Assembly (NCBI RefSeq): GCF_000749845.1
Contig: NZ_JQHM01000002.1
Span: forward strand, 186,001-250,000
Length of the DNA: 64,000 bases
From: Pectobacterium betavasculorum
Lineage (GTDB): Bacteria > Pseudomonadota > Gammaproteobacteria > Enterobacterales > Enterobacteriaceae
Direction of reading: 5' to 3'
Of the stretch, positions 52,558 through 63,502 are shown piece after piece; the stretch's first letter is position 1, and every line of letters begins with the position of its first letter. The notes under the pieces were generated by a model that searched no databases, was not told the DNA's origin, and saw nothing but the letters and a program-made list of their open reading frames with translations. The position numbers and the translations under genes are program-made.

Positions 52558-53694
52558 ATGAAAGATATCGTGATTATTGGCGCGGGCTTTGCTGCTCGCC
52601 AGCTTATCCGACAGCTACGTAAACTAGATGCCCACAGCCCTATCCGCTTGATCACCGCCGACAGCGGTGATGAGTACAACAAGCCGGATCTAAGCCATGT
52701 GATGAGCCTGAAGCAGCACGCCGACGATCTGACCAAGATTCAGGCAACCGCGTTTGCTGAAGAAAACCGCATTGCGCTGCTAGCCAATACGCGCGTCACC
52801 GCCATTGACCGCCATGCGCAACAGGTCGTCTGTGGCACGGAGCGTTACGATTACCACAAACTGGTGTTCGCGACCGGGGCCAGCGCAATGGTGCCACCAA
52901 TTCCGGGGCGCGAACACATGCTGACGCTCAATAGTCAGCAGGAATACCGGACTCACGAAGGCCGACTCTGGCAGGCCGAACGCGTGCTAGTACTCGGTGC
53001 TGGACTCATCGGGACCGAACTGGCAATGGACCTGAGCCGCGCCGGAAAACGCGTCACGCTAGTTGACTGCGCAAGCAGCATCCTGCCTGCGTTGATGCCG
53101 CCTGAAGTCAGTGCGCGACTGCAATTCACGCTGACACAGCAAGGCGTTTCGCTGTTGCTGAACACGACCGTGCAGCAACTGGAGAAAACCGAAACCGGCG
53201 TGCAGGCTATGTTTACCGATGGGCGCACGGTTGAGGTAGACGAAATCATCTCCGCCGTCGGTTTGCAGGCCAATACACAATTGGCGAAAGCGGCAGATTT
53301 GGCGGTGCAAAAAGGCATCCAGACTAATGCGCAGTTACAGACCACCGATCCGCAGATTTATGCGCTAGGCGACTGCGCGGAAATTGGCGGTAAGCTCTTA
53401 CCGTTCCTGCAACCGATTCAACTCAGCACTATCATGCTGGCGAAGAACCTGCTAGGTGCCAATGAGTCGCTAACCCTGCCGCCGATGCTGGTTAAAATCA
53501 AGACGCCGCTGTTTCCTTTACAGATGGCAGGCGATACCACCAGCAGCGATTTACACTGGCAGCAGGAATGGAACGAACAGGGTATGGTGGCCAAAGCGCT
53601 GGATAGTCAGCAAAGGCTACGTGCCTTTGTGGTCGGCGGTGAGCGGATGAAAGAGGCATTTCCGCTACTGCGACAGCTTTCTGTCACTGCCTGA
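52558..53694 (+). CDS. norW: NADH:flavorubredoxin reductase NorW
   Basis: FAD/NADH oxidoreductase of 378 aa that passes electrons from NADH to the rubredoxin of NorV. It has the FAD site KDIVIIGAGFAARQL, the NADH site RVLVLGAGLIGTELAMDLS, and the second FAD motif IYALGDCAEI. AAGGAG, six bases before ATG 52558, decides against the ATG three bases earlier. It lies 10 bases after norV, in the same sigma-54 operon. Confidence 0.93.
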   Translation: MKDIVIIGAGFAARQLIRQLRKLDAHSPIRLITADSGDEYNKPDLSHVMSLKQHADDLTKIQATAFAEENRIALLANTRVTAIDRHAQQVVCGTERYDYHKLVFATGASAMVPPIPGREHMLTLNSQQEYRTHEGRLWQAERVLVLGAGLIGTELAMDLSRAGKRVTLVDCASSILPALMPPEVSARLQFTLTQQGVSLLLNTTVQQLEKTETGVQAMFTDGRTVEVDEIISAVGLQANTQLAKAADLAVQKGIQTNAQLQTTDPQIYALGDCAEIGGKLLPFLQPIQLSTIMLAKNLLGANESLTLPPMLVKIKTPLFPLQMAGDTTSSDLHWQQEWNEQGMVAKALDSQQRLRAFVVGGERMKEAFPLLRQLSVTA

Positions 53695-53799
53695 TACGGC
53701 AAAATAAATAATGCATTTAAAATACATATTTCTGGTAAGCCCGCGTGCGGATTAATAGAATACGGCTATAGATTGTTGAATTTACGGACCGAGGTAACG

Positions 53800-54660
53800 A
53801 TGCAAGATCTCATTTGTTATAAGAAGATGCCACAGTGGAACAGCCAGACGCTGCCTGCCGCGTTTCAGGAAAAGCACAACACACAAGAAGGCACCTGGGC
53901 AAAACTGACCGTGTTGAAGGGAGAAATGACCTTTTCCATGCTGACTGAGGATGGCGATACGCTGGAGACATTCCAGTTCTCTGAGCAGAACCAGCCGCCG
54001 TTTGTGGAGCCACAGGCGTGGCACCGCATCGTCTCGTTCTCTGACGATCTGGAATGTCAGCTTAGCTTTTTCTGTTCGGCGGAAGATTTCTACCATAAAA
54101 AATACGGCCTGACGCGAACCCATTCCGAAGTAATCAACGCAGTACAGCACATCAAACCGGGTAAAACGCTGGATTTAGGCTGCGGGGGCGGGCGTAACGC
54201 GCTGTATCTGAACCTGCGCGGGTTTGACGTGACCGCCTGTGATAAACACGAGCAAAGCATTGATTCGCTGAATAACATCATCAAGAGCGAAGCACTGGAT
54301 AACATCCGGGCGGGCGTTTACAACATCAATCTGGCAGAAATCAAAGAGCAGTACGACTTCATCCTGTCGACCGTCGTATTGATGTTCCTGGAACGCGACC
54401 GTATTCCACACATCATCAGCAATATACAAAACAGCACCGTTGATGGTGGCTACAATCTGATTATCGCGGCGATGTCGACGGAAGATTGTCCGTGTCCAAT
54501 GCCCTTCTCGTTTACCTTTAAAGAAGACGAGTTGAAGAACTATTACGCCGATTGGGAGATCCTCAAATATAACGAGGACATGGGCGAACTACACAAGACA
54601 GATGCGCAGGGTAATCGCATCAAGCTGCGTTTCGCTACGCTGCTGGCAAGAAAGCCCTAA
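53800..54660 (+). CDS. tehB: Tellurite resistance methyltransferase TehB (long form)
   Basis: SAM-dependent methyltransferase of 286 aa acting on tellurite and related oxyanions. It is the long form: an N-terminal cupin-like domain (about residues 1-90; [29 protein letters not shown]), then the methyltransferase with SAM motif [17 protein letters not shown] 53800, preceded by GAGG, is preferred to the frame start nine codons upstream. No tehA is adjacent. Confidence 0.88.
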   Translation: MQDLICYKKMPQWNSQTLPAAFQEKHNTQEGTWAKLTVLKGEMTFSMLTEDGDTLETFQFSEQNQPPFVEPQAWHRIVSFSDDLECQLSFFCSAEDFYHKKYGLTRTHSEVINAVQHIKPGKTLDLGCGGGRNALYLNLRGFDVTACDKHEQSIDSLNNIIKSEALDNIRAGVYNINLAEIKEQYDFILSTVVLMFLERDRIPHIISNIQNSTVDGGYNLIIAAMSTEDCPCPMPFSFTFKEDELKNYYADWEILKYNEDMGELHKTDAQGNRIKLRFATLLARKP

Positions 54661-54689
54661 GCCGTTAAAAATATAAATCATAAAATACG

Positions 54690-54715
54690 AAAGGGCCGAT
54701 TAATCGGCCCTTTTT
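54690..54715. terminator. Bidirectional terminator between tehB and ribB
   Basis: Near-perfect palindrome AAAGGGCCGAT/ATCGGCCCTTT with a 2-base loop and A/T runs on both sides, between convergent genes. Confidence 0.88.
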
Positions 54716-54734
54716 GGTTCTCTATCTGCTTGAA

Positions 54735-55388
54735 TCAGCTCGCTTTGCGCTCTGCTGCTATGCGGTAAGCGACTAGATCTTCAATCGTCAGCACCGGCAT
54801 GTCGTGCTGCTTGGCAAACGTGATCACTTCCGGCGCGTGCGCCATTGAGCCGTCATCGTTCGTCAGTTCACACAGTACGCCAGACGGCTTCAAACCGGCC
54901 AGCGTCATCAGATCGACCGTCGCTTCAGTGTGACCACCGCGCGTTAACACGCCACCCGGTTGGGCGCGCAGCGGGAATACGTGACCAGGGCGATTCAGAT
55001 CGCTCGGCTTGGCGTTATCCGCAATCGCGGCACGAATGGTGGTCAAACGGTCGGCAGCAGAAACACCTGTCGTCACGCCTTCAGCGGCTTCGATCGTCAC
55101 AGTGAACGCCGTTTGATAATGGCTGGAGTTTTTCTCCACCATCATCGGCAATTCCAACTGCTGGCGACGCTCTTCCGTCAGGCACAGGCACACTATGCCA
55201 CTACCGTGACGAATCGTCAGCGCCATTTGTTCAACGGTCATATTTTCAGCGGAAAAGATCATGTCACCTTCGTTTTCACGATCTTCATCATCCAGTACCA
55301 GCACGCCACGACCATGACGCAATGCATCAAGTGCGCGTTCTACGCGTTCGGTAGGATTGCCAAATTCAGAAAGTAATGTCTGATTCAT
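54735..55388 (-). CDS. ribB: 3,4-dihydroxy-2-butanone-4-phosphate synthase RibB
   Basis: Riboflavin pathway enzyme of 217 aa turning ribulose 5-phosphate into 3,4-dihydroxy-2-butanone 4-phosphate. The active-site loop [13 protein letters not shown] and the motif [10 protein letters not shown]...GHTEA are intact. ATG 55388 is chosen over a codon 15 bases upstream as it matches the E. coli start MNQTLLS. It is controlled by an FMN riboswitch about 130 bases upstream and ends at a shared terminator. Confidence 0.96.
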   Translation of the reverse strand: MNQTLLSEFGNPTERVERALDALRHGRGVLVLDDEDRENEGDMIFSAENMTVEQMALTIRHGSGIVCLCLTEERRQQLELPMMVEKNSSHYQTAFTVTIEAAEGVTTGVSAADRLTTIRAAIADNAKPSDLNRPGHVFPLRAQPGGVLTRGGHTEATVDLMTLAGLKPSGVLCELTNDDGSMAHAPEVITFAKQHDMPVLTIEDLVAYRIAAERKAS

Positions 55389-55520
55389 GGTAAAAAACCT
55401 CAATGTTATTATGGATTACCAGAATCAGGGCGAGCTTGAGGAGTAACCACTACTACTGGTTGCATAGCAATGGCTAACAAAAATAACGCGAGCGGGCATA
55501 TAACCCGACAGATACCGTTA
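55389..55520 (-). promoter_or_regulatory. ribB leader between riboswitch and start codon
   Basis: The 132-base leader includes a short hairpin (AACCAGTAGTAGTGGTT on the minus strand) and a ribosome site close to the ATG (TTGAGG). It is the likely expression platform by which the riboswitch blocks translation or elongation. Confidence 0.5.
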
Positions 55521-55716
55521 CTCTCTCCCATCCGGACTTTAACCGTCGGCCCCGGAATTACACCGGGTCTGCTGACCTCATGTTGCGAAACCGACGAGTA
55601 ATATCGGAAAACACAGCGTGAGCGCTCGCGGGCTTCCAGTGCACAGAACCTTATTCGTTCATACGTTCACTGGTTTACCGCCGGTGGGGAATTACACCCC
55701 GCCCTGAGAATAAGCG
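55521..55716 (-). ncRNA. FMN riboswitch (RFN element)
   Basis: On the minus strand the conserved RFN blocks occur in order: TCAGGGCGGGGTG, CCCCACCGGCGGTA, a variable arm with GCCCGCGAGCG, CAGCAGACCCGGTG, then CCGGGGCCGACGGTTAAAGT and CCGGATGGGAGAGAG. It senses FMN and represses ribB when flavin is plentiful. Confidence 0.96.
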
Positions 55717-55901
55717 GGTTTACTATAACGCTAATACCTCGATAGGGCAATTGCCCCGCCGCAGGAAATAAGGCAAAACGTATGCTGGATTACAGTAAAA
55801 TTATGCTGAATATGTGCAAAGCCGATGTCGGATTTCGTTTATAGGCATTACACTTGCTCTTGCTATAGTATTTACTTAAATAACCTAATCAGGAAAGCGA
55901 C

Positions 55902-56195
55902 ATGATTGACCCAAAGAAGATTGAGCAAATCGCCCGTCAAGTGCATGAGTCCATGCCAAAAGGTATCCGGGAATTGGGCGATGATGTGGAGAAAAAGATT
56001 CGGCAGGTCTTGCAAGCACAGCTGACACGACTGGATTTGGTAAACCGTGAAGAATTCGATATTCAGACGCAGGTTCTGCTCCGCACGCGCGAGAAGGTTG
56101 CACGCCTGGAACAGCGCCTGACCGAGCTGGAAGCGAAATTGTCTACGGAAGAAAAGCCAGCCGTAGTGCAGGAAATAGCGCCGGAGAACGACTAA
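55902..56195 (+). CDS. ubiK: Ubiquinone biosynthesis accessory factor UbiK
   Basis: Small coiled-coil protein of 97 aa (formerly YqiC) that binds UbiJ and helps assemble the aerobic ubiquinone-synthesis complex. N-terminal [19 protein letters not shown] and the C-terminal coiled coil ([16 protein letters not shown]) match the family. AGGAAAG precedes the ATG. It lies divergent from ribB, as in E. coli. Confidence 0.93.
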   Translation: MIDPKKIEQIARQVHESMPKGIRELGDDVEKKIRQVLQAQLTRLDLVNREEFDIQTQVLLRTREKVARLEQRLTELEAKLSTEEKPAVVQEIAPEND

Positions 56196-56208
56196 TCATC
56201 ATCGCGAT

Positions 56209-56232
56209 GCAACGCCCTGCTCAGGGCGTTGC
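56209..56232. terminator. Hairpin after ubiK
   Basis: Perfect 11-bp stem GCAACGCCCTG/CAGGGCGTTGC with a 2-base loop, 13 bases after the stop codon. A T-run is lacking. Confidence 0.65.
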
Positions 56233-56305
56233 TCAATTCCCTACATCGCAACGCCGGCAATCCTCCGAAACGCCGACTCACGCCAGAGAATTCAGAAGAA
56301 ACGAC

Positions 56306-57559
56306 TCAGTGAGAAACCAGTTCAACCGACTTGCGCGGCAGGAACAACCACAGTACGGCCAGCATGATTAACGCGTACAGCGATTTCCAGCCGATCATCA
56401 GCAACAGCGCACAGCAGAGCAGGCCTCCCATTGCCGCCATCACTCTGGCGCGCCCTTTCAGCAAACGCCATCCTGCCAACATACACAGCAAATAAATCAG
56501 CACAAAGATGCCGTTCGCGTACACAATCAGCATATCCAGCGGTAATCTGAGCCAGTAAATCAGCAGGCAGCACACCAGACAGCAGGCAACAACCATCGAT
56601 AACGCATTCACAGGTGCCTGCCCTACGGACAGCTTCGCCAGCGCACTGCCTTTCGGTGCCTGCGACCAGACCAAACGAGCGAATCCCTGCGTGTAGATGT
56701 TCACGCCAGCAAAGCAGGCCAGATAGCCGACAAAGCAGGCGATCCATAGCGCATGCTGACCAAACAGCAGCACAACGATACCCGGCAGTGATGCCGTTGC
56801 GGCAATGCCTTCTCCGTAAGCCTTAAAATGCAATACGGCCACCGTGCATCCCCAATAAACTGCGCCAGCAACCAGCATGCCGATGAGTAAAGCCCGTGGA
56901 AAATCCCGCTCTGGCTCCCGAAATTCCGTCGCCATATGAGCAAAAGCTTCAAGGCCAACGAAGCACCAGAACATGACAGCCAGCGCGCCGAAAGTGTTCG
57001 ACCATGACAGTTCACTCACCGACGGCCAGGGAATATGCGCGGGCGTGATACCCCCCTGCCACCAAATTGCAGCAACCAGCCCTACAACCAACATCGCAAT
57101 AACGATCTGAATGTTGGCGCTGGACCCAGCACTGCGTAGGCCAAGCAGCCAGATAGCGCCCAGCGTCAGCAGTTGCACGCAGAGCAGCCCCAAATCACTC
57201 CAGCCAAATGCCGCCTGCCAGAAGCCCGCAGCAATCTGCAAGGCAGCAGGCAGGCCTAGAGGAATAACGGAAAGGAATAGCCAGCCAGTCACACGCGCCA
57301 TGCGCGGCCCAAAGGCCAGATTAACAAAATGTGCGGCACCGCCCGCATTAGGAAAATGTTGCCCCAACGCAGCAAAACCGATTGCGATAGGAAAGACAAA
57401 CAGGATCAATATCGGCCATGCCCACAGGCTGTCTTGCTGTGCCAGTTGCGCGACCAGCGCAGGAACCGCAAAAACCCCAGTCCCCAATAGCGAAGTAGAA
57501 AGCAGCCCAACGCCCTGAATCAGGCCAAGCTCTTGTTTTAATCCTTTTGCTTCACTCAC
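56306..57559 (-). CDS. yjeH: Amino-acid exporter YjeH
   Basis: APC-superfamily inner-membrane protein of 417 aa, close to E. coli YjeH, an exporter of methionine and branched-chain amino acids. Shared segments are LKQELGLIQGVGLLSTSLLG, NAGGAAHFVNLAFG, FWCFVGLEAFAHMATEF and GWKSLYALIML. The start is GTG with GGTGA seven bases upstream. It is monocistronic, with a terminator between it and zipA. Confidence 0.9.
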   Translation of the reverse strand: MSEAKGLKQELGLIQGVGLLSTSLLGTGVFAVPALVAQLAQQDSLWAWPILILFVFPIAIGFAALGQHFPNAGGAAHFVNLAFGPRMARVTGWLFLSVIPLGLPAALQIAAGFWQAAFGWSDLGLLCVQLLTLGAIWLLGLRSAGSSANIQIVIAMLVVGLVAAIWWQGGITPAHIPWPSVSELSWSNTFGALAVMFWCFVGLEAFAHMATEFREPERDFPRALLIGMLVAGAVYWGCTVAVLHFKAYGEGIAATASLPGIVVLLFGQHALWIACFVGYLACFAGVNIYTQGFARLVWSQAPKGSALAKLSVGQAPVNALSMVVACCLVCCLLIYWLRLPLDMLIVYANGIFVLIYLLCMLAGWRLLKGRARVMAAMGGLLCCALLLMIGWKSLYALIMLAVLWLFLPRKSVELVSH

Positions 57560-57635
57560 AACGTTTCACCTTTTCTTGCCTTTCTACTCTACATCAATGT
57601 CGGATCGAAGAATCATGGTCTGATAGGAGAATAAA

Positions 57636-57661
57636 AAAAGCCTCCATTAACGGAGGCTTTT
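57636..57661. terminator. Terminator downstream of zipA
   Basis: Perfect 10-bp stem AAAAGCCTCC/GGAGGCTTTT with a 6-base loop and A/T runs on both sides, 32 bases after the zipA stop codon on the minus strand. Confidence 0.88.
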
Positions 57662-57692
57662 CTCACCGACGGTTTTCACATGCATGAGGCTA

Positions 57693-58691
57693 TCAGGCGT
57701 TGGCTTTCAGCACATCGCGAATACGCGCTTTGTAGGATTCAACCTTCTGCGGCGTCATCATCCGGCGCTCATCGTCCTGCACCACACCGCCAACATCGTC
57801 AGCAATACGCTGCGCAGACTGTAGCATCAGTTTAAAGTTTTGGCTGGCGTCACCATAAGCCGGCACCATCATGAAAATGGACACGCCGGGCGTCGAGAAT
57901 TCGGACATCGCATCTACATTGAACGAACCGGGTTTGACCATATTCGCCAGACTGAACAACACCGGCCCTGCGCCAGCGGGGTTCACATGGCGATGGAAAA
58001 TATTCATTTGACCAAACTGGAAACCAGCCTGAAGCAGGCTTTGTAACAGCAGTTCACCGCCGATGACACCGCCCTGATGCGCCACGACATGCAGCACCAG
58101 AACCGCTTCTTTTGCTGCTACGGGCTCAACGGGTTGCTGAGGCTGTACGGGCGCAGGCTGAACTTTTTCATGCAGGGAATGCGCGACAGGCTGCGACGGC
58201 GTGGAATCATATGCAAACGGTTCACGAGGAGCACTAATGCTCGGCTCAGGAGTCGGGGTTTGTCTGGGGTCGACAACCTGCGGATTGGCATCACCGCGCA
58301 CCTGAGAGCGCGGAGAATCCACAGGAGTAGCTTCATCCAGTAACGGATCGTAAGCCGAAACTGGAGACAGGTGCTCGAACGGCCGATTCACCTCTGAACG
58401 AGCGTCTTCGCCCGCACTGCCGTAATCATCAAATGAAGTGTTATCAAGTGAAGCGCTGCCAAATGAAGGCTCATTTTGCTGCGGCCGAGCGCCCTTCACG
58501 CGAACTTCGCCAACGCCTTCATCCAGATCGTCAAGCGGTGTTTCATCACGCACTTTCTTTGCACGTTTAACTGGGCGGTCACGAAAAAGGGACGAGCGCT
58601 CTTTACGGCTGGTCCACAAGCCGTGCAGTAAAAGCGCTATTATAGCGATCGCGCCAACAACGATTAATATCAGACGCAAGTCCTGCATCAT
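57693..58691 (-). CDS. zipA: Cell division protein ZipA
   Basis: Inner-membrane divisome protein of 332 aa tethering FtsZ. Order: N-terminal membrane helix ([20 protein letters not shown]), a charged then Pro/Gln-rich linker to about residue 190, and the C-terminal FtsZ-binding domain ([20 protein letters not shown] to YKARIRDVL). ATG 58691 matches the MMQDLRL start of E. coli. It lies divergent from cysZ, as in E. coli. Confidence 0.95.
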   Translation of the reverse strand: MMQDLRLILIVVGAIAIIALLLHGLWTSRKERSSLFRDRPVKRAKKVRDETPLDDLDEGVGEVRVKGARPQQNEPSFGSASLDNTSFDDYGSAGEDARSEVNRPFEHLSPVSAYDPLLDEATPVDSPRSQVRGDANPQVVDPRQTPTPEPSISAPREPFAYDSTPSQPVAHSLHEKVQPAPVQPQQPVEPVAAKEAVLVLHVVAHQGGVIGGELLLQSLLQAGFQFGQMNIFHRHVNPAGAGPVLFSLANMVKPGSFNVDAMSEFSTPGVSIFMMVPAYGDASQNFKLMLQSAQRIADDVGGVVQDDERRMMTPQKVESYKARIRDVLKANA

Positions 58692-58915
58692 TGCTATCCC
58701 AATTGTTCTAACAATACATTGCCACCACGGCAAATACTTATACTACTAACTCTATTTGCCTGAGTACACAAGTGCAAGCCTGCACGGTACTTTATGACAA
58801 TAAAGATAGATACAACGCACTTTTTTGCTGCTTTTTCATCCAAGTGCGGGCTGGTCAGCATAAGATCATCCCGATATGATGCCCTAACAAACAAATGACT
58901 GAGTATATCGGCACT

Positions 58916-59737
58916 ATGTCTTCGGAAAAACCGTCTTCGGAAAAACCATCGTCTTTCGAAAAAACGTCTTATGGCACCGCAGAACAGACTCGCAGCGGCA
59001 TACACTATTTTCTTGCCGGATGGCGCCTGATCTCACTGCCGGGCATCCGGCGTTTCGTTATTCTTCCTTTACTCATGAATATCGTGCTGATGGGCGGCGC
59101 TTTTTGGTGGCTTTTTACCAAGCTGAATGGCTGGATTCCCCAGATCATGGGACACATTCCAAGCTGGCTTCAATGGCTCAGCTACCTCATTTGGCCACTC
59201 GCCGTACTCTCCATTTTGCTGGTATTCAGCTACCTATTTAGCACCATCGCCAATTTTATTGCTGCACCGTTTAACGGCTTGCTGGCGGAGCAGTTGGAAG
59301 CAAAATTAACCGGTCAAACGCTGCCGGACAGCGGCATACTGGGTATCGCCAAAGACGTCCCACGCATCATGAAGCGCGAGGTTCAAAAATTGGCATACTA
59401 CCTGCCGCGCGCCATTGTGCTGTTACTTCTCTATTTCATCCCCGGCATCGGGCAGACGGTCGCTCCGGTTCTGTGGTTCCTGTTCAGTGCGTGGATGTTG
59501 GCGATCCAGTACTGCGATTATCCTTTTGACAACCATAAAGTGAGCTTTGCGACGATGCGACAAGCATTGCGCCGCCACAAAGTCGCTAATATGCAGTTTG
59601 GCGCATTGATCAGCCTGTTCACGCTGGTGCCTTTTTTGAATCTGGTCATCATGCCCGTCGCGGTATGTGGCGCAACGCAGTTGTGGGTGGATCGTTATCG
59701 GAGTCTGTCGACAACATTGCCTAAAAAAGCGCCATAA
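58916..59737 (+). CDS. cysZ: Sulfate transporter CysZ
   Basis: Inner-membrane sulfate permease of 273 aa supplying cysteine synthesis. Shared blocks are [52 protein letters not shown] and [12 protein letters not shown]. Two starts are possible, ATG 58895 and ATG 58916; neither has a good ribosome site and 58916 is nearer the family length. The N-terminus contains a 15-base tandem repeat (SEKPS twice) absent from E. coli. Confidence 0.9.
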   Translation: MSSEKPSSEKPSSFEKTSYGTAEQTRSGIHYFLAGWRLISLPGIRRFVILPLLMNIVLMGGAFWWLFTKLNGWIPQIMGHIPSWLQWLSYLIWPLAVLSILLVFSYLFSTIANFIAAPFNGLLAEQLEAKLTGQTLPDSGILGIAKDVPRIMKREVQKLAYYLPRAIVLLLLYFIPGIGQTVAPVLWFLFSAWMLAIQYCDYPFDNHKVSFATMRQALRRHKVANMQFGALISLFTLVPFLNLVIMPVAVCGATQLWVDRYRSLSTTLPKKAP

Positions 59738-59899
59738 AAAGACCATGCGCACTGGCTCATCTCTGCCAGTGCTTTCTGTTGTAATGAAAAGATATTTCTT
59801 AAGAACATAACGATATAGCAATTCTTTACTTCACTGAAAAGTGTGAACGGGTATTCTCTCTACGTTCGCAAAAATTTCATACAGTTATAAGGACAGGCT

Positions 59900-60868
59900 A
59901 TGAGCAAGATCTACGAAGACAATTCTTTCACAATCGGCCATACGCCGCTGGTTCGCCTGAACCGTATCGGCAACGGACGCATTCTGGCTAAAGTGGAATC
60001 CCGCAACCCCAGCTTTAGCGTAAAATGCCGTATCGGTTCCAACCTGATTTGGGATGCAGAAAAGCGTGGCGTTCTCAAACCGGGCATCGAACTGGTTGAA
60101 CCTACCAGCGGGAACACAGGGATTGCGCTGGCCTACGTCGCGGCGGCTCGCGGCTACAAGCTCACGCTCACCATGCCGGAAACCATGAGTATCGAGCGTC
60201 GTAAACTGCTGAAAGCGCTGGGTGCTAATCTGGTGCTGACCGAAGGTGCAAAAGGCATGAAAGGGGCGATCGCCAAAGCAGAAGAGATTGTCGCTAGCGA
60301 TCCGAGCCGTTACCTGCTGTTGCAGCAGTTCAGCAACCCAGCTAACCCAGAGATTCACGAAAAGACCACGGGTCCTGAAATCTGGGAAGATACTGACGGT
60401 CAGGTTGATGTCTTTATCTCTGGCGTCGGTACAGGCGGTACGCTGACTGGCGTGAGCCGCTACCTCAAAAATACCAAAGGCAAAGCTATCATCAGCGTAG
60501 CGGTTGAACCGACCGATTCACCGGTGATCTCTCAAGCGCTGGCAGGTGAAGAACTTAAACCAGGTCCGCACAAGATTCAGGGCATCGGCGCAGGCTTCAT
60601 TCCCGGTAATCTGGATCTGAAACTGATTGACCGCGTAGAGAAAATCACGAACGAAGAAGCGATCAGCACCGCACGCCGTTTGATGGAAGAAGAAGGCATT
60701 CTGGCGGGTATTTCTTCTGGTGCCGCCGTTGCCGCAGCGCTGAATTTGCTCAAAGAGAAAGAGTTCGACGGTAAAACTATCGTCGTTATCCTGCCCTCTT
60801 CCGGCGAACGTTACCTCAGTACCGCACTCTTTGCCGACCTGTTCACCGAGCAGGAACTGCAACAATAA
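59900..60868 (+). CDS. cysK: Cysteine synthase A CysK
   Basis: PLP-dependent O-acetylserine sulfhydrylase of 322 aa making cysteine from O-acetylserine and sulfide. The PLP lysine is K42 (SFSVKCRIG), the substrate loop is PTSGNTG and the phosphate-binding loop [15 protein letters not shown] precedes the ATG. It follows cysZ by 162 bases and is followed by a strong terminator. Confidence 0.96.
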   Translation: MSKIYEDNSFTIGHTPLVRLNRIGNGRILAKVESRNPSFSVKCRIGSNLIWDAEKRGVLKPGIELVEPTSGNTGIALAYVAAARGYKLTLTMPETMSIERRKLLKALGANLVLTEGAKGMKGAIAKAEEIVASDPSRYLLLQQFSNPANPEIHEKTTGPEIWEDTDGQVDVFISGVGTGGTLTGVSRYLKNTKGKAIISVAVEPTDSPVISQALAGEELKPGPHKIQGIGAGFIPGNLDLKLIDRVEKITNEEAISTARRLMEEEGILAGISSGAAVAAALNLLKEKEFDGKTIVVILPSSGERYLSTALFADLFTEQELQQ

Positions 60869-60908
60869 GCAACAGGCCGTCACTCGGACAAGAAGTGACC
60901 AATGTGTT

Positions 60909-60936
60909 AAAAAAGCACCTATTTAGGTGCTTTTTT
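60909..60936 (+). terminator. Terminator after cysK
   Basis: Perfect 12-bp stem AAAAAAGCACCT/AGGTGCTTTTTT with a 4-base loop, the right arm being the T-run. Confidence 0.92.
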
Positions 60937-61322
60937 GTGGCACACTTCAAACTTTTCACCACATACGGATTGCTTTTCTGCATCAGGTTTAGTATTTAAC
61001 CGAACAATTATTTTGATGCGTGAAATTAATATCCGACAAACACCACACCCCATCACATTGTTTTTGTCCTGCGCACAACGGTTTGTTCCCTGCGCACGAT
61101 AGCCCACATCGCCGTTTTGCGACTGAGGCTAAGATAATGGGTAGCGGAATCTGCGGTGTTTGATGGTATTTTATCCAGGAAATACGTTTGACGGTTTTCT
61201 TGTCGCATCGTGGTCTGCCCCTGTAACATAATCAGGAGCTAACCAAACAGGCTAAAGTTCAGTGAATCAGCTAAACTTTAGTTCCACAACATTAATCTAA
61301 TCCATAAGTTGGGGAAAAAAGC
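60937..61322. other. ptsH promoter region
   Basis: No gene is supported. CTAAAGTT (61252-61259) and AACTTTAG (61274-61281) form an inverted repeat just upstream of the ptsH ribosome site. It could be an operator or leader hairpin. I do not see an obvious full CRP site, though pts promoters are usually CRP-controlled. Confidence 0.45.
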
Positions 61323-61580
61323 ATGTTCCAGCAAGAAGTGACTATCACCGCACCGAATGGCCTGCACACTCGTCCCGCTGCTCAGTTCGTCAAAGAAGCC
61401 AAAGGCTTCACTTCAGAAATCACCGTGACGTCCAATGGCAAGAACGCCAGCGCCAAGAGCCTGTTCAAATTACAAACACTTGGCTTAACACAGGGAACTG
61501 TGGTTACTATCGCTGCGGAAGGCGAAGACGAACAAAAAGCGGTTGAACACCTGGTCAAGCTGATGGCTGAGCTCGATTAA
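61323..61580 (+). CDS. ptsH: Phosphocarrier protein HPr
   Basis: Cytoplasmic PTS phosphocarrier of 85 aa passing phosphate from enzyme I to sugar-specific EIIA proteins. The phosphorylated His is H15 (NGLHTRPA); S46 (SAKSLFKL) is present as in other HPr proteins. First gene of ptsHI-crr. Confidence 0.97.
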   Translation: MFQQEVTITAPNGLHTRPAAQFVKEAKGFTSEITVTSNGKNASAKSLFKLQTLGLTQGTVVTIAAEGEDEQKAVEHLVKLMAELD

Positions 61581-61625
61581 CCGACGAGTTTTTTAGTGAA
61601 CACCAGAATCGAGTAAGGTAGGGTT

Positions 61626-63353
61626 ATGATTTCAGGCATATTAGTATCACCGGGTATTGCTTTTGGTAAGGCACTGTTACTGAAAGAAGATGAAATTCTC
61701 ATCAACCGGAAAAAAATCTCTGCGGATCAGGTCGAGCAGGAAATTGAACGTTTTCTGACTGGCCGTTCCAAAGCATCCGCACAATTGGAAGCTATCAAGA
61801 AGAAAGCGGGCGAGACGCTGGGCGCAGAGAAAGAAGCCATCTTCGAAGGGCACATCATGCTGCTGGAAGATGAAGAGTTCGAGCAGGAAATCATAGCCCT
61901 GATTAAAGATGAACATGCTTCTGCCGACGCCGCAGCGTTTTCCGTCATCGAAAACCAGGCTAAAGCACTGGAAGAGCTTGATGATGAATATCTGAAAGAA
62001 CGCGCTGCGGACATGCGTGATATTGGGAAGCGTTTGCTACGCAACATTCTCAATATGACCATCGTCGATCTGGGCGATATTCAGGATGAAGTTATTCTGG
62101 TCGCAACGGATCTGACGCCGTCAGAAACCGCGCAGTTGAATCTGGACAAAGTACTGGGCTTCATTACCGATATCGGTGGCCGCACGTCTCACACCTCCAT
62201 AATGGCCCGCTCTCTTGAACTGCCTGCGATCGTCGGCACGACCGATGCGACCCGTCAGGTCAAAAATGGCGACTATCTGATTCTGGATGCGGTAAACAAC
62301 CAGATCTATCAGAATCCGACTGCGGATAAAATTGAAGAATTAAAAGCGGTTCAGCAGCAATACAACGCTGAAAAGTATGAGCTGGCCAAGCTGAAAGATC
62401 TGCCGGCCGTCACGCTAGACGGTCATCAGGTTGAAGTCTGTGCCAACATCGGTACTGTGCGTGATGTCGCAGGTGCGGAGCGTAACGGTGCAGAAGGTGT
62501 CGGCCTGTATCGTACCGAATTCCTGTTCATGGATCGTGACTCACTGCCTACTGAGGAAGAGCAGTTCCAGGCGTACAAGGCTGTTGCCGAAGCCGTTGGC
62601 GCTCAGGCGGTAATCGTCCGAACGATGGATATCGGCGGTGACAAAGACCTGCCTTACATGAACCTGCCGAAGGAAGAGAACCCGTTCCTTGGCTGGCGTG
62701 CTATCCGTATCTGTCTGGATCGTAAAGAAATCCTGCATGCTCAGTTGCGTGCCATTCTGCGCGCATCCAGTTTTGGCAAACTGCGTATCATGTTCCCAAT
62801 GATCATCTCCGTGGAAGAAGTTCGTGAGCTGAAAGCCGAACTGGAGATGCTGAAAGCGCAGTTGAGAGAAGAAAGTAAGGCCTTCGACGAAAGCATTGAG
62901 GTCGGCGTAATGGTTGAAACACCTGCCGCCGCCGCCATCGCGCCACATTTAGCCAAAGAAGTCGACTTCTTTAGTATTGGGACAAATGACTTAACCCAGT
63001 ATACTCTGGCAGTTGATCGCGGTAATGAGCTGATTTCTCATCTCTATAATCCGATGTCCCCAGCCGTCCTGACGCTGATTAAGCAGGTCATCGACGCGTC
63101 TCACGCCGAAGGTAAGTGGACAGGGATGTGCGGTGAGCTCGCCGGTGATGAACGTGCTACACTACTGTTATTGGGAATGGGGCTGGACGAATTCAGCATG
63201 AGTGCGATCTCTATCCCGAGCATCAAGAAAATCATCCGTAATGCGAATTACGAAGATGCGAAGGCGCTGGCGGAGCAAGCACTAGCCCAACCGACAGCAC
63301 AAGAGTTAAGCAATCTGGTGAGCCGCTTTATTAAAGAAAAAACGCTCTGCTGA
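61626..63353 (+). CDS. ptsI: PTS enzyme I
   Basis: Phosphoenolpyruvate-protein phosphotransferase of 575 aa, which takes phosphate from PEP to HPr. The active-site His is H189 in [12 protein letters not shown]. The PEP-binding barrel has [14 protein letters not shown] and [20 protein letters not shown]; the C-terminal GMCGELAGD holds the catalytic Cys. It starts 45 bases after ptsH. Confidence 0.97.
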   Translation: MISGILVSPGIAFGKALLLKEDEILINRKKISADQVEQEIERFLTGRSKASAQLEAIKKKAGETLGAEKEAIFEGHIMLLEDEEFEQEIIALIKDEHASADAAAFSVIENQAKALEELDDEYLKERAADMRDIGKRLLRNILNMTIVDLGDIQDEVILVATDLTPSETAQLNLDKVLGFITDIGGRTSHTSIMARSLELPAIVGTTDATRQVKNGDYLILDAVNNQIYQNPTADKIEELKAVQQQYNAEKYELAKLKDLPAVTLDGHQVEVCANIGTVRDVAGAERNGAEGVGLYRTEFLFMDRDSLPTEEEQFQAYKAVAEAVGAQAVIVRTMDIGGDKDLPYMNLPKEENPFLGWRAIRICLDRKEILHAQLRAILRASSFGKLRIMFPMIISVEEVRELKAELEMLKAQLREESKAFDESIEVGVMVETPAAAAIAPHLAKEVDFFSIGTNDLTQYTLAVDRGNELISHLYNPMSPAVLTLIKQVIDASHAEGKWTGMCGELAGDERATLLLLGMGLDEFSMSAISIPSIKKIIRNANYEDAKALAEQALAQPTAQELSNLVSRFIKEKTLC

Positions 63354-63502
63354 TTCTGCTTTACCTAATAGGTTTCAAGGTGGCAATCAGCACCCCCGAC
63401 AGGCAATACCGTTGCAGTCGGGGTAGCGAAGAAAGCCAATGCCACAATGACTTGAAAGATTAGGGTATACGCTGGCCCAATATTAATGCTTAGGAGAGAA
63501 TC

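Noticed and set aside
60919-61107. Minus-strand 62-codon frame between cysK and ptsH
   Set aside because: It begins in plain intergenic DNA, ends in the cysK terminator and has no ribosome site or known relatives.
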